Shown piece by piece: positions 25,549 to 34,304 of a DNA stretch of 43,902 nt (position 1 is the stretch's first letter; every line of letters begins with the position of its first letter). The notes below the pieces were generated by a model. That model saw only the letters and a list, made by a program, of their open reading frames with translations, searched no databases and was not told the DNA's origin. Made by a program: the position numbers and the translations under genes. Source of the DNA: Bacteroidota bacterium (lineage in GTDB: Bacteria > Bacteroidota > Bacteroidia > Bacteroidales > Rikenellaceae); contig JADFUS010000037.1 in the NCBI GenBank assembly GCA_015222165.1, positions 1 through 43,902 on the forward strand, given 5' to 3'.

Positions 25549-26277
25549 TTAACTATTATAAATTTCCCAAGCCTTTATAGCTTGTTCTATAAGCATCTGA
25601 TAGCCATTTTTCACTGTAGCGTGTTGACGTCTACCTTTTCTTGTGAATTTTGTATCTGCGGGATTATATGTTAAATCAAAAAAATAACTATCCGAAGATA
25701 CTTTTTCATAATCAAGATTAGGGGCTTCATCTACATTTGGAAACATTCCGAGAGGCGTAGCATTAATAAGCAAAACCCTTTTTAACATTTCTGAAGTTAC
25801 CTCGTCATAAGTTATTGTTGTATCTGTTTTTCTGCGAGAAACTGATTTGTAACTTATTCCAAGTTTTTTAAGAACATAACACACTGCTTTACTCGCTCCA
25901 CCAGTTCCGAAAACTAAAGCATGAGGTCTTGCTTCTTTTATCATAGACAACAAAGCCTTTTCAAAACCATAACAATCAGTGTTATAGCCTATCATTTTTT
26001 TGTCATCAAAAATACGAACACAATTTACAGCTCCAATTTCTTTAGCCTCAGGAGATAGTGAATCTAATAATGGAATAATAGTACATTTGTGAGGTATAGT
26101 GACATTAAATCCCTCTAAACCATCAACTTGCTTTTTTAGCTCATTAATATTTTCAAAAGAATAAGTGTCATAAACACAATCTATTAAATTCTCTTTTTTA
26201 AAAAACTCTGTAAAATATTTTTTTGAAAAAGAGTGACCTAATTTAAAACCTATTAATCCATATTTTTTTTTCATCAC
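25549..26277 (-). CDS. aroE: Shikimate dehydrogenase
   Basis: NADPH-dependent reduction of 3-dehydroshikimate in aromatic amino acid synthesis. The 242 residues show the substrate-site motifs GLIGFKLGHSFSKKYF and NVTIPHK (catalytic Lys), GAVNCV, YNTDCYGF with the catalytic Asp, a nucleotide-binding loop VFGTGGASKAV, and the terminal KNGYQMLIEQA. It starts 61 bp after the DUF2795 gene but is separated from it by a terminator hairpin. The ATG doublet makes the start uncertain by one codon. Confidence 0.94.
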   Translation of the reverse strand: MMKKKYGLIGFKLGHSFSKKYFTEFFKKENLIDCVYDTYSFENINELKKQVDGLEGFNVTIPHKCTIIPLLDSLSPEAKEIGAVNCVRIFDDKKMIGYNTDCYGFEKALLSMIKEARPHALVFGTGGASKAVCYVLKKLGISYKSVSRRKTDTTITYDEVTSEMLKRVLLINATPLGMFPNVDEAPNLDYEKVSSDSYFFDLTYNPADTKFTRKGRRQHATVKNGYQMLIEQAIKAWEIYNS

Positions 26278-26303
26278 AAATAAATCATATTTTAAACAAA
26301 AAA

Positions 26304-26330
26304 AGACGCATCTATAAATAAGATACGTCT
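26304..26330 (-). terminator. Terminator of the DUF2795 gene
   Basis: A 10-bp stem (26304-26313 with 26321-26330, one G-U on the minus strand) and a 7-nt loop. On the minus strand it is followed by seven T's. It starts 8 bp after the DUF2795 stop and lies just before aroE. Confidence 0.82.
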
Positions 26331-26337
26331 AAAATTT

Positions 26338-26559
26338 TTAGTATTCTTCTTCGTTAAAGAAAAATTCATCTTTAGTTGGATAATCTGGCCAGATATCCTC
26401 TATACTTTCATAAATATCTCCTTCGTCCTCTATTTCTTGAAGGTTTTCTACAACCTCCATAGGCACTCCCGAGCGTACAGCGTAATCGATAAGTTCGTCT
26501 TTTGTTGCAGGCCATGGGGCATCTTCTAATTTAGAAGCTAATTCTAATGTCCAATACAT
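26338..26559 (-). CDS. DUF2795 domain protein
   Basis: A 73-residue acidic protein, MYWTLELASKLEDAPWPATK, then ELIDYAVRSGVPMEVVENL and an acidic tail with IEDIWPDYPTKDEFFF. It matches the small DUF2795 proteins widespread in Bacteroidota, whose function is unknown. It has its own terminator and a candidate promoter, suggesting a monocistronic and possibly well-expressed gene. Confidence 0.88.
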   Translation of the reverse strand: MYWTLELASKLEDAPWPATKDELIDYAVRSGVPMEVVENLQEIEDEGDIYESIEDIWPDYPTKDEFFFNEEEY

Positions 26560-26633
26560 ATTATAAAAATCTTATGTGTTAATACTTTTCTATGGTTACA
26601 AAAGAAATAAATAGCAACCTTTTTTCAAGAGTG

Positions 26634-26663
26634 CAAATATAATAAAATATTTAAAAAATCAAA
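26634..26663 (-). promoter_or_regulatory. Candidate promoter for the DUF2795 gene
   Basis: Minus strand: TTTG (26660-26663), 18 bp, TATATTTG (26634-26641). This gives a leader of about 70 nt. The spacing is one short of that seen in the better promoters of this window. Confidence 0.5.
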
Positions 26664-26666
26664 CTT

Positions 26667-27251
26667 TTATTTGCATTTTTCTGCTTTAGAATTCCAATAT
26701 AATTCTAAAGTACTAGTTTTTAAGGCTAAAAAACGACCTAAAACATACAGATAATCCGATAATCTATTTAAAAATACAAGAGCATTCTTATTTATTTCTA
26801 TCTCTTCTGCAACTCTTAAAGAGGCTCTTTCAGCTCTACGGCAAACCGTACGAGCAATATGACTCAATGATACTAATGGGTTTCCCCCAGGAAGAGTGAA
26901 TTTTGTTAATGGTTTCAGCGATGAATTTATCCTATCTATTGCTTCTTCAACTTTTAAAATATCGTCATCAGAAATAGAAGGCATCTTATCATTTAAAGAG
27001 CCATCACTTGCAAGCATCGAAGAGACTACAAAAATCCTATCTTCAATCCACAAAAGCTCTAGTTTCTCTTCTGTTAACTCGTTTTTTAGACTACCATCAG
27101 CGATAATACTATCACGAAGATGCGCCAAATGGGCTAAGAATTCATCTGTCGTACCATATGCTTCAAGTCTCAAATGTGTTTTCGAAACTCGTGCTCCACC
27201 AATAAGAGATGTTGTTCCTTTATCTCCTGTTTTAGTATATACTTTCATCAC
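26667..27251 (-). CDS. Corrinoid adenosyltransferase, PduO/MMAB type
   Basis: It transfers the adenosyl group of ATP to cob(I)alamin, making coenzyme B12. The N-terminal ATP-binding motif KVYTKTGDKGTTSLIGG and the later RLEAYGTTDEF, FTLPGGNPLVSLSHIARTVCRRAER and LNRLSDYLYVLGR are diagnostic of the PduO-type trimer. The 194 residues are typical. It implies B12-dependent metabolism (for example methylmalonyl-CoA mutase) elsewhere in the genome. The start overlaps the preceding hypothetical gene by 4 bp; an ATG one codon later is also possible. Confidence 0.94.
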   Translation of the reverse strand: MMKVYTKTGDKGTTSLIGGARVSKTHLRLEAYGTTDEFLAHLAHLRDSIIADGSLKNELTEEKLELLWIEDRIFVVSSMLASDGSLNDKMPSISDDDILKVEEAIDRINSSLKPLTKFTLPGGNPLVSLSHIARTVCRRAERASLRVAEEIEINKNALVFLNRLSDYLYVLGRFLALKTSTLELYWNSKAEKCK

Positions 27252-27745
27252 AATCTCAATTTAAAACTTTGAATATTAAGGTTATTGTCAAAGATAATAA
27301 TTCCTGCCCAATATAAGTCTAATTTTAAAGCATCAAACTGTTTCCACCAAGAACTATTTCTTTTATTATCATATATATCTTTTATAACAACAACTATGCG
27401 TTTATTATTTTTGACAGAATAACATCTTAAATAATCTATGAATTCAGTAATTTTCTCATAAGAGGTAATTTCTGACAAAATCACCATATCTTCTCCACAA
27501 TAAGAGTAATTATTAAATTTGAAACTCTTACATTCAAGATATATATACGCTTGTGATATTCTGAAAGCTACTTTTTGCCTTAATTCATCTTCCAGCAATA
27601 AACCATATAGTTTATTATTTGCTGGAAGAAATTTATTTGTATTAGGCATAAATATAGTTCTAACCATTCTATATATGAAAGGAGAATGTATGGAGTGTCC
27701 CTTTCTATATTTAAACCTAAAAGTATATTTTATCCTTTGTAACAT
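27248..27745 (-). CDS. Hypothetical protein, possible shortened methyltransferase relative
   Basis: I do not recognise a function. The N-terminus (FRFKYRKGHSIHSPFIYRMVRTIF) resembles the start of Bacteroidota class I methyltransferase-like proteins that begin with an R-G-H-x-V/I-H-S-P-F motif. In this 165-residue protein I cannot find a glycine-rich SAM-binding loop. The C-terminal part has strand-like KRIVVVIKDIYDN and WAGIIIFDNNLNIQSF. It may be a degenerate version that lost SAM binding. It sits between the FAD oxidoreductase (5 bp) and the adenosyltransferase (4-bp overlap) in one operon. Confidence 0.75.
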   Translation of the reverse strand: MLQRIKYTFRFKYRKGHSIHSPFIYRMVRTIFMPNTNKFLPANNKLYGLLLEDELRQKVAFRISQAYIYLECKSFKFNNYSYCGEDMVILSEITSYEKITEFIDYLRCYSVKNNKRIVVVIKDIYDNKRNSSWWKQFDALKLDLYWAGIIIFDNNLNIQSFKLRL

Positions 27746-27750
27746 ATTTA

Positions 27751-28989
27751 CTATTTTTTACCTGCAAGATAAGCTGTAGAAAATGCTATCTGAAGGTTAA
27801 AACCTCCTGTATCAGCATCTAAATCCATAACTTCACCTGCAAAGAAGAGCCCTTTAACAATTGTTGATTCCATTGTTTTAGGATTTATCTCTTTTAAAGA
27901 AACCCCTCCAGCTGTAATTATTGCTTCCTTAAATCCACGATGATCAATAATTGGCATTTCAACATTTTTAATTGTTGAAATAATTTTCAATATATCTTCT
28001 TCACTTAAAGTTGAAACCATTTTTCTAGCTTGAAATCCGCTTTGTTTCAATATTATTTGAATCATTTGCTTAGGCATAAGTTTTCTTAATAACTCAGCAA
28101 CTGTAATAGTTTTTAAAGCATCTAACTCTCTCTTTATTCTTCCTTGAAGTTTTGCAACAGATAAAGCAGGTTTTAAATCCAATATAAATTTTGCCTTTTT
28201 TCCTTCATCTATAGCATCAACAGCCTCACTACTTAAACGCAATGTTGTTGCTCCTCCCATTCCAAATTCATAAAATTCTACCTCACCTTGCAAAGTCTCT
28301 TTCAAAACATTATCAACAAGTAATGATAAAGCAATATTTTTTAATAGAAGCCCTTTAAGCTCAGAAATTCCAAATATTTTTAGTTCAAAAGGAACAAGTG
28401 AAGGACGAACTGGCACTATGTTATGTCCTAAATTATATGCAAAACGACAACCGTCTCCCGTAGAACCTGTCGAAGGATATGAGAAACCTCCAGTAGCTAT
28501 AATCACTTTTGGTGACTCTATAAATTCGCCATTAGCTATAACACCTGAAACTGCTCCGTCTTTTTTTTCTACTCTTTCAACAAGAACATCTTTACGGATT
28601 TCCACTCTGTTTTTTGAACACCATTTTTCAAGAGTTCTAACAACGTCCCATGCATCTCCACTTTCGGGATATACACGTCCTCCTCTTTCTTCAACCAAAG
28701 GAAGTCCTTGTTGTTCAAAAAACTCCATAGTTTTAAAATTAGAGAAAGTATCGTAAGCTCTTTCAAAAAAAGTAGCTCCCGAACGAATTTTATTTAAAAA
28801 TTCCTCTTTTATTTTATTATTAGTAAGATTACAGCGTCCTTTTCCTGTTATTCTTATTTTACGTCCTAATTTTTCCATTTTTTCGAGCAACAACACACGT
28901 TGTCCACTCTCTCCAGCAACACCAGCAGACATAAGCCCAGATGCACCTCCGCCTATCACTATAACGTCATATTTTTTATTCATAATCAC
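27751..28989 (-). CDS. BaiN/YhiN (HI0933)-family FAD-dependent oxidoreductase
   Basis: A flavoprotein of unknown substrate. The FAD dinucleotide-binding motif VIVIGGGASGLMSA lies at residues 9-22. The family signature LGRKIRITGKGRCNLTN follows, then ATGGFSYPSTGSTGDG and the C-terminal AGGVSLKEINPKTMES and LFFAGEVMDLDADTGGFNLQ. The 412 residues are typical and the gene is intact. ATGs at 28989 and 28983 are both possible; a -7 box 24 bp upstream suits either. It is the first gene of an operon with the short hypothetical gene and the corrinoid adenosyltransferase. Confidence 0.93.
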   Translation of the reverse strand: MIMNKKYDVIVIGGGASGLMSAGVAGESGQRVLLLEKMEKLGRKIRITGKGRCNLTNNKIKEEFLNKIRSGATFFERAYDTFSNFKTMEFFEQQGLPLVEERGGRVYPESGDAWDVVRTLEKWCSKNRVEIRKDVLVERVEKKDGAVSGVIANGEFIESPKVIIATGGFSYPSTGSTGDGCRFAYNLGHNIVPVRPSLVPFELKIFGISELKGLLLKNIALSLLVDNVLKETLQGEVEFYEFGMGGATTLRLSSEAVDAIDEGKKAKFILDLKPALSVAKLQGRIKRELDALKTITVAELLRKLMPKQMIQIILKQSGFQARKMVSTLSEEDILKIISTIKNVEMPIIDHRGFKEAIITAGGVSLKEINPKTMESTIVKGLFFAGEVMDLDADTGGFNLQIAFSTAYLAGKK

Positions 28990-29012
28990 TCGATTTTATA
29001 TTAAAGTAATGA

Positions 29013-29020
29013 CAAATATA
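29013..29020 (-). promoter_or_regulatory. -7 box for the FAD oxidoreductase operon
   Basis: The minus strand reads TATATTTG, 24 bp before the start at 28989. No convincing -33 TTTG is seen. Confidence 0.45.
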
Positions 29021-29052
29021 CACAAAAACATTTTTTAAAAGAAATAATAAAT

Positions 29053-29060
29053 TAATTTTG
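29053..29060 (+). promoter_or_regulatory. -7 box for the LTA-synthase-like gene
   Basis: TAATTTTG fits TAnnTTTG and lies 43 bp upstream of the ATG at 29104. The -33 region is T-rich but lacks a clean TTTG. Confidence 0.5.
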
Positions 29061-29103
29061 CAGTTATATTTCTAGAAAGAAACTAATATTAACTCAATTT
29101 ATA

Positions 29104-31044
29104 ATGAAAAAAATAAAGTTAGACATTTATTCTGCAACAGCTCTAAGACTTCTTATTGTTATGTTTATTTTTCAACTTAGCAGATTAGGATTTTTTATTT
29201 CAAACATCGAGAGTTTTGAAAAAACAACATTCACTTCATATTTAAACATTATGAGAGGTGGGATATTTTTCGATCTTGCGGCTGTTTTATATATGAACAT
29301 CATATTTATAGCGATGGAAGTTATACCTTTTAAATTCCGTCACAACAAAACATATCAAACCATTGCTAAATGGGTTTTCATAATTTTTAATAGTGTCTCT
29401 ATATTTGTCAACACCATAGATTATATCTATTTTAAATATACTTTTAAGAGAACAACCTTTATGATTTTTAACGAGTTTAAAAATGAACAAAATAAAGGTA
29501 ATATGATATTAGAATTTATAGCTGACTATTGGTATTGTGTTTTACTAATCATACTTCTTATTTTATTAATGATTTGGCTATACAACAGAATAGAGATAAA
29601 AAAGCCAACAATAAAAAAAGGAATATACTACTATCTTTTTTGTTTAGCGATAATGGCTCTATCGGCAACTCTTTTTATTGGCGGAGTCAGAGGCGGATTT
29701 GCCCATAGCACTAGACCAATAACAATAAGCAACGCCACAGAATACTCTACAAACGACGGTGAAGAATTTATAGTTTTAAATACACCTTTTTCTGTTTTAA
29801 GAACTATGGGAGAAGAAAAACTTCCTGAATCTAAATTTTTCAACAAAAAAGAATTAGCAGAATTATACTCTCCAATTCACATGCCCACTTGCGACACTAT
29901 GAGAAAAAAGAATGTCGTTATTTTAATTTTAGAAAGTTTCGGAAAAGAGTATATTGGAAAATTAAACGAAAATAAAAACATAGAAAATTATAAAAGCTAT
30001 ACACCTTTTCTCGACTCACTGATTGGAGAATCTATGTATTTTGAATATTCATTTTCTAACGGAAAGAAATCTATTGAAGCTATGCCTTCTGTTTTAGCAT
30101 CAATACCTTCGCTAACAAAACCATTTATCCTTTCAGGATATTCACAGAATAAATATAATTCTATAAATAGCAGATTAAAAGAGAACGGATATACTACTCT
30201 ATTTTATCACGGTGCGCCTAATGGCTCTATGGGATTTTCGGCTTTTGCTAATAAAATAGGCACAGAATATTATGTTGGGAAAGATGAATATAATAATGAT
30301 GATGATTTTGACGGTTTATGGAGCATTTGGGACAAACCTTTTCTTGATTTTATGGCAACAGATTTAAGCAAAAGAAAAGCCCCTTTCATAGCGACAGTTT
30401 TTACAGCTTCATCTCACCACCCATATAAAGTACCTGAAGAATATGAGGGCAAATTTGACAAAGGAGATATTCCTATGCATCAAGTCATCGGCTATAGCGA
30501 CTATGCTTTACGCAACTTTTTCAAACGTGCCAAAGAACAAGATTGGTATAAAAACACTCTATTTGTGTTCACAGCAGACCATACAAACCTTAATTTCTAT
30601 AAAGAATATAGCACTCCAGCAGGACGCTATAGTATTCCTATTCTTTTTTTCACTCCAAACGGAGAATTAAAAGGAAAACGTAATGAGACCATACAACAAG
30701 CTGATATTACTCCAACAATTTTAGATTATCTAAATTATAATAAGCCATATTTCTCTTTCGGAACAAGCAAACTTAAACCTTCAGAGGATATGCACATAGC
30801 CGTAATATACTATAACAACCATTATTATGGCTATAATAATAACTATCTAATGATTTTCGACGGTACTAAAAACATAGGTATGTATGATTATATGTTAGAT
30901 GTAAATTTAAATCATGACATTTCCGAAGAACAACCAGAACTCGAAAATGAGATGGAAAATAAGATGAAAGCATTTGTTCAAACATATAACAACTCGCTTA
31001 TTCATGACAAAATGGAATACAACAGTTTCATAACAAAAGAATAA
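29104..31044 (+). CDS. LTA synthase-family membrane sulfatase-fold transferase
   Basis: About five TM helices fill the first ~200 residues. A large periplasmic alkaline-phosphatase/sulfatase-fold domain follows. Visible motifs are VVILILESFGKEYIGKL (metal-binding Glu), NGKKSIEAMPSVLASIPS (position of the usual Thr/Ser nucleophile), TVFTASSHHPYKVP, and FVFTADHTN (Asp-His metal ligands). Relatives move phosphoglycerol or similar groups onto cell-surface glycans. Bacteroidota lack LTA, so the likely acceptor is a periplasmic or surface lipid/glycan, by inference. The 646 residues are normal for the Bacteroidota branch. It appears monocistronic. Confidence 0.9.
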   Translation: MKKIKLDIYSATALRLLIVMFIFQLSRLGFFISNIESFEKTTFTSYLNIMRGGIFFDLAAVLYMNIIFIAMEVIPFKFRHNKTYQTIAKWVFIIFNSVSIFVNTIDYIYFKYTFKRTTFMIFNEFKNEQNKGNMILEFIADYWYCVLLIILLILLMIWLYNRIEIKKPTIKKGIYYYLFCLAIMALSATLFIGGVRGGFAHSTRPITISNATEYSTNDGEEFIVLNTPFSVLRTMGEEKLPESKFFNKKELAELYSPIHMPTCDTMRKKNVVILILESFGKEYIGKLNENKNIENYKSYTPFLDSLIGESMYFEYSFSNGKKSIEAMPSVLASIPSLTKPFILSGYSQNKYNSINSRLKENGYTTLFYHGAPNGSMGFSAFANKIGTEYYVGKDEYNNDDDFDGLWSIWDKPFLDFMATDLSKRKAPFIATVFTASSHHPYKVPEEYEGKFDKGDIPMHQVIGYSDYALRNFFKRAKEQDWYKNTLFVFTADHTNLNFYKEYSTPAGRYSIPILFFTPNGELKGKRNETIQQADITPTILDYLNYNKPYFSFGTSKLKPSEDMHIAVIYYNNHYYGYNNNYLMIFDGTKNIGMYDYMLDVNLNHDISEEQPELENEMENKMKAFVQTYNNSLIHDKMEYNSFITKE

Positions 31045-31082
31045 TATTTAGCTAAAAATTACATTCTTAACTAAAAAAATTA

Positions 31083-31090
31083 TACTTTTG
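31083..31090 (+). promoter_or_regulatory. -7 box for the lpxD-ruvC cluster
   Basis: TACTTTTG fits TAnnTTTG, 58 bp before the lpxD ATG. No clear -33 box is seen. Confidence 0.45.
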
Positions 31091-31148
31091 CAGAGATAAG
31101 ATGTTCTTTTTAAAAAAAATATATTTATAACAATTCAAATAAAGAAAT

Positions 31149-32204
31149 ATGGAATTCTCAGCAGAGATGATAGCTTCTTTTCTAAAAGGAGAAGTTGCTG
31201 GAAACAAAAATTCAGTAGTTACAAACTACGCAAAAATTGAAGAAGGAAAAAACGGGGACCTTTGTTTTTTATCTAATCCAAAATACGAACATTATATTTA
31301 TACAACCGATGCTTCTATCGTTGTTGTTTCTGATAAATTTTCGCCACAATCTGAGGTAAAAGCAACTTTAATAAAAGTTGAAGATCCTTATAAAGCATTT
31401 GCCGATTTACTTGTATTATATGTCGCAAATAAACCTCAACCAGAAGGAGTTAGTGAAAAAGCAAGTATTTCTGAAAAAGCTACTATTGGCGAGAACAACT
31501 ATATCGGAGATTTCACAGTAGTAGAAGACGGAGCTAAAATTGGAAGTAACTGTAAAATATATCCACAGGTATATATAGGATTAGGAGTTAAAATTGGCGA
31601 CAATGTGACTCTACGTCCAGGTGTTAAAATTTATGAAGGTTGCGTACTTGGAAATAACATCGAACTACACGCAGGAACAATCATAGGAAGTGACGGTTTT
31701 GGATATGCTCCAGTTGGTGACTCTTACGAAAAAATCCCTCAAATAGGAAATGTAATCATTGAAGATGATGTTGATATGGGTAGTAATTGCACTATTGACA
31801 GATCTACAATGGGCTCTACAATAATACATAAAGGCGTTAAACTTGACAATCTTTGTCATTGTGCTCACAACACAGAAATTGGAGAAAACACAGTAGCAGC
31901 AGCATTTTTAGGTGTCGCGGGATCTTCAAAAGTTGGTAAAAATTGTGTTATTGCTGGTCAAGTTGGAATCGTAGGCCACATATCTGTTGCAGACAGAACA
32001 ACAATTGGATCTCTTGCAGGTATTACTCGTACTATAAAAGAAGAAAATGGATCTTATTTAGGTTTCCCTTCTATAGATTCAAATCTCTTTAAGAGAATAC
32101 ATGTAATACAAAAGAAACTTCCAGATATGTATACTGAAATGAGAACTATGCAAAAAGAAATTGCTAAACTTAAAGAAACAATAGAAAAGTTTGAAACAAA
32201 ATAA
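31149..32204 (+). CDS. lpxD: UDP-3-O-acylglucosamine N-acyltransferase LpxD
   Basis: Adds the second hydroxy-fatty acyl chain in lipid A synthesis, in the cytoplasm. An N-terminal uridine-binding domain (AEMIASFLKGEVAGN, GDLCFLSNPKYEHYIYTT) leads into a left-handed beta-helix of hexapeptide repeats from about 105 to 300. These include IGSDGFGYAP and the catalytic-His segment LCHCAHNTEIGENT, and a C-terminal helix follows. The 351 residues fit the family. Its last 14 bp overlap the start of ruvC. Other lipid A genes are not in the window. Confidence 0.95.
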   Translation: MEFSAEMIASFLKGEVAGNKNSVVTNYAKIEEGKNGDLCFLSNPKYEHYIYTTDASIVVVSDKFSPQSEVKATLIKVEDPYKAFADLLVLYVANKPQPEGVSEKASISEKATIGENNYIGDFTVVEDGAKIGSNCKIYPQVYIGLGVKIGDNVTLRPGVKIYEGCVLGNNIELHAGTIIGSDGFGYAPVGDSYEKIPQIGNVIIEDDVDMGSNCTIDRSTMGSTIIHKGVKLDNLCHCAHNTEIGENTVAAAFLGVAGSSKVGKNCVIAGQVGIVGHISVADRTTIGSLAGITRTIKEENGSYLGFPSIDSNLFKRIHVIQKKLPDMYTEMRTMQKEIAKLKETIEKFETK

Positions 32205-32763
32205 CGACACATCTTGCCCAAAAATAATTATGGGAATAGACCCTGGCACAAACAAAATGGGATACGCTTTGATAAGTGTCATAGGGAAAAAAGCTACATT
32301 TTTAAATATGGGTTATTTGAAAGTGCCATCAACTTTGTCGGCATACGATAAACTATTGGTTATCTTTCAACGTGTCGAAGAATTAATGATAGAGTTTTCT
32401 CCATCGGAAGTTGCCTACGAAGCACCTTTCTATGGAGAAAATATACAAAGTATGTTGAAATTGGGACGAGCACAAGGAGTTGCTATGGTGGCAGCTTCAA
32501 AACATGGTGCAAAAGTTTTTGAATATGCTCCACGAAAAATAAAACTAGCTATAACAGGAACTGGAGGGGCTTCAAAAGGACAAGTTGCCAATCTTCTGAA
32601 AGCTATATTTAAATTCAAAGAGTTGCCAGAAAATCAAGATAGTACAGATGCTTTAGCTATTGCTATGTGTCACTTCTATCAAAACACTAATGTAGCAAAT
32701 AACAAAAGTTCTCATAAAAGCTGGGAAGACTATGTTAAAGCAAATCCCGAAAAAATAAGGTAA
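32191..32763 (+). CDS. ruvC: Holliday junction resolvase RuvC
   Basis: Endonuclease that resolves four-way junctions together with RuvAB. The catalytic acidic residues are visible in MGIDPGTNKMG, AYEAPFYGENIQSMLKLGRAQG and the C-terminal QDSTDALAIAMCHFY. The 190 residues are typical. The start at 32191 overlaps lpxD by 14 bp. A later in-frame ATG at 32230 lies immediately before GIDPGT and would leave too short a first strand, so the upstream start is preferred. GtrA follows after 2 bp. Confidence 0.95.
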   Translation: MKQNNDTSCPKIIMGIDPGTNKMGYALISVIGKKATFLNMGYLKVPSTLSAYDKLLVIFQRVEELMIEFSPSEVAYEAPFYGENIQSMLKLGRAQGVAMVAASKHGAKVFEYAPRKIKLAITGTGGASKGQVANLLKAIFKFKELPENQDSTDALAIAMCHFYQNTNVANNKSSHKSWEDYVKANPEKIR

Positions 32764-32765
32764 GT

Positions 32766-33251
32766 ATGAAGGCTTATTTGCAAAAAAACATTATCAAACT
32801 TATTGATAAAATATATTTCCCTATCTTTAGGCGATATATTCCACTTCAAACATTTAGATATGGTTTGTGTGGAGGAGCAAATATGGTTTTAGATATGCTT
32901 ATCTATTTCTTTATTTTTCATTATGCTCTTTGGAAACAAGATTTAGACCTTGGATTTGTAACTATTTCACCACAAATAGCCGCTTTCCTACTTACATTTC
33001 CAATAACTTTTATTACTGGATTATGGCTTGCAAAAAACATCTCTTTTCAAAATTCACCACTAAGAGACACCACTCAAACCATAAGATATTTGATGGTTAC
33101 TATTGGAAATATAGGTATAAAATATTTAGGTATAAAAACACTCGTTTATTTACTTATTTATCCATCTATAGCAAATGCTATAATGACGGTTGTCACGGTA
33201 ATATTTAGCTATATAATGCAGAAATACTTTACTTTCAAAGGAAGTAATTAA
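32766..33251 (+). CDS. GtrA-family membrane protein
   Basis: 161 residues with four hydrophobic helices: FRYGLCGGANMVLDMLIYFF, ISPQIAAFLLTFPITFITGL, the MVTIGNIGIKYLGIK stretch, and AIMTVVTVIFSYIMQ. The closing KYFTFKG is characteristic. GtrA proteins are thought to help flip or carry lipid-linked sugars for surface glycans. No partner glycosyltransferase of the GtrB type is adjacent, so its substrate is unknown. It follows ruvC by 2 bp. Confidence 0.9.
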   Translation: MKAYLQKNIIKLIDKIYFPIFRRYIPLQTFRYGLCGGANMVLDMLIYFFIFHYALWKQDLDLGFVTISPQIAAFLLTFPITFITGLWLAKNISFQNSPLRDTTQTIRYLMVTIGNIGIKYLGIKTLVYLLIYPSIANAIMTVVTVIFSYIMQKYFTFKGSN

Positions 33252-33282
33252 ATAACTTTAACTCTAAAATTTATAAAATAAG

Positions 33283-34299
33283 ATGAGAAAACTTCTTACG
33301 ATTTCGCTTATTGCGATTTCTCTATCAACATTAGGTTGCAAAGGGGGAAGTCCTTTTATAGAAGGAAAGATAGATGATTTAGCAGGTAAGAAATTATATC
33401 TGTGTGAGTATGGTTGGACAAGAGCTGAAATTGTAGATTCTACAAAAGTAAAAAAAGATGGAACATTTTTATTTACTAAAGGAGAGAAACAAAAAGGTGA
33501 ATATTGTCTTAAAGAGAAAAAAGACGCTCCTTATAATGTAGCACGTTTTTTTGTTGATAACGACATAGTAAATGTTACTGGTTCTTTTGAAAACAGACAA
33601 GATATGAAAATCGAAGGTACTATCTCCGATTCTTTATATTCAGATTTTAGAAGAAATAGTGGAGCTTCAGATTTCAATAAGACGAGAGAATTTGCAATAA
33701 AATATAAAGATTTCGTAGCTGCACCTTACGTCCTAGCAAGACACTACAAATACAAAGCTACTTTAGAACAAATAGACTCTCTATTAAATCTTATGCCTGA
33801 AGATATTCAAGCTACACTTTACGCAAAGAGAGCACATTTTGTTGGTAAAGCGAAAAAGGATTCTCAGATAGGAAGTCATTTTACTGAAATTGTAGAAAAT
33901 GACACTGAAGGTAATATAAGATCACTTTCTACAACTGTTGCTAATAACGAATATACACTTCTTACTTTTTGGGCTTCATGGTGCGGAGATTGTCGTGGAA
34001 ATATACCATATATAAAAAATTTATACGACAAATATTATGATAAAGGACTAGGAATATATTCTGTTTCTATGGACTATACCGAAGAAGAGTGGAAAGGCTA
34101 TATCGAACGTAACGATATTAAGTGGATAAATGTTAGTGATATAAAAGGTTGGGATTGTGTTCCCGCAGATAAATACTATGTTCAGTCTATAACATCTACT
34201 TTTATCATTGATAAAAACGGTATTATAGTTGATAAACTTCTCAAAAAAGAGAAGCTCGAAGATAAAATAGACGAGCTTTTCACAAAAGAGATAAAATAA
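33283..34299 (+). CDS. TlpA/ResA-like thioredoxin-fold lipoprotein with DUF4369-like N-terminus
   Basis: The lipoprotein signal peptide ends in STLGC (Cys19), placing the protein in the periplasm, anchored to a membrane. Residues about 25-130 form a beta-rich DUF4369-like domain (EGKIDDLAGKKLYLCEYGW). Residues about 195-335 form a thioredoxin fold with the redox motif WCGDC in LLTFWASWCGDCRGNIPYI. A conserved cis-Pro segment is less clear (VQSITSTFIIDKNGI). Such Bacteroidota proteins act as periplasmic thiol-disulfide oxidoreductases; partners are unknown. The 338 residues are typical. Confidence 0.92.
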   Translation: MRKLLTISLIAISLSTLGCKGGSPFIEGKIDDLAGKKLYLCEYGWTRAEIVDSTKVKKDGTFLFTKGEKQKGEYCLKEKKDAPYNVARFFVDNDIVNVTGSFENRQDMKIEGTISDSLYSDFRRNSGASDFNKTREFAIKYKDFVAAPYVLARHYKYKATLEQIDSLLNLMPEDIQATLYAKRAHFVGKAKKDSQIGSHFTEIVENDTEGNIRSLSTTVANNEYTLLTFWASWCGDCRGNIPYIKNLYDKYYDKGLGIYSVSMDYTEEEWKGYIERNDIKWINVSDIKGWDCVPADKYYVQSITSTFIIDKNGIIVDKLLKKEKLEDKIDELFTKEIK

Positions 34300-34304
34300 A
34301 ATAT

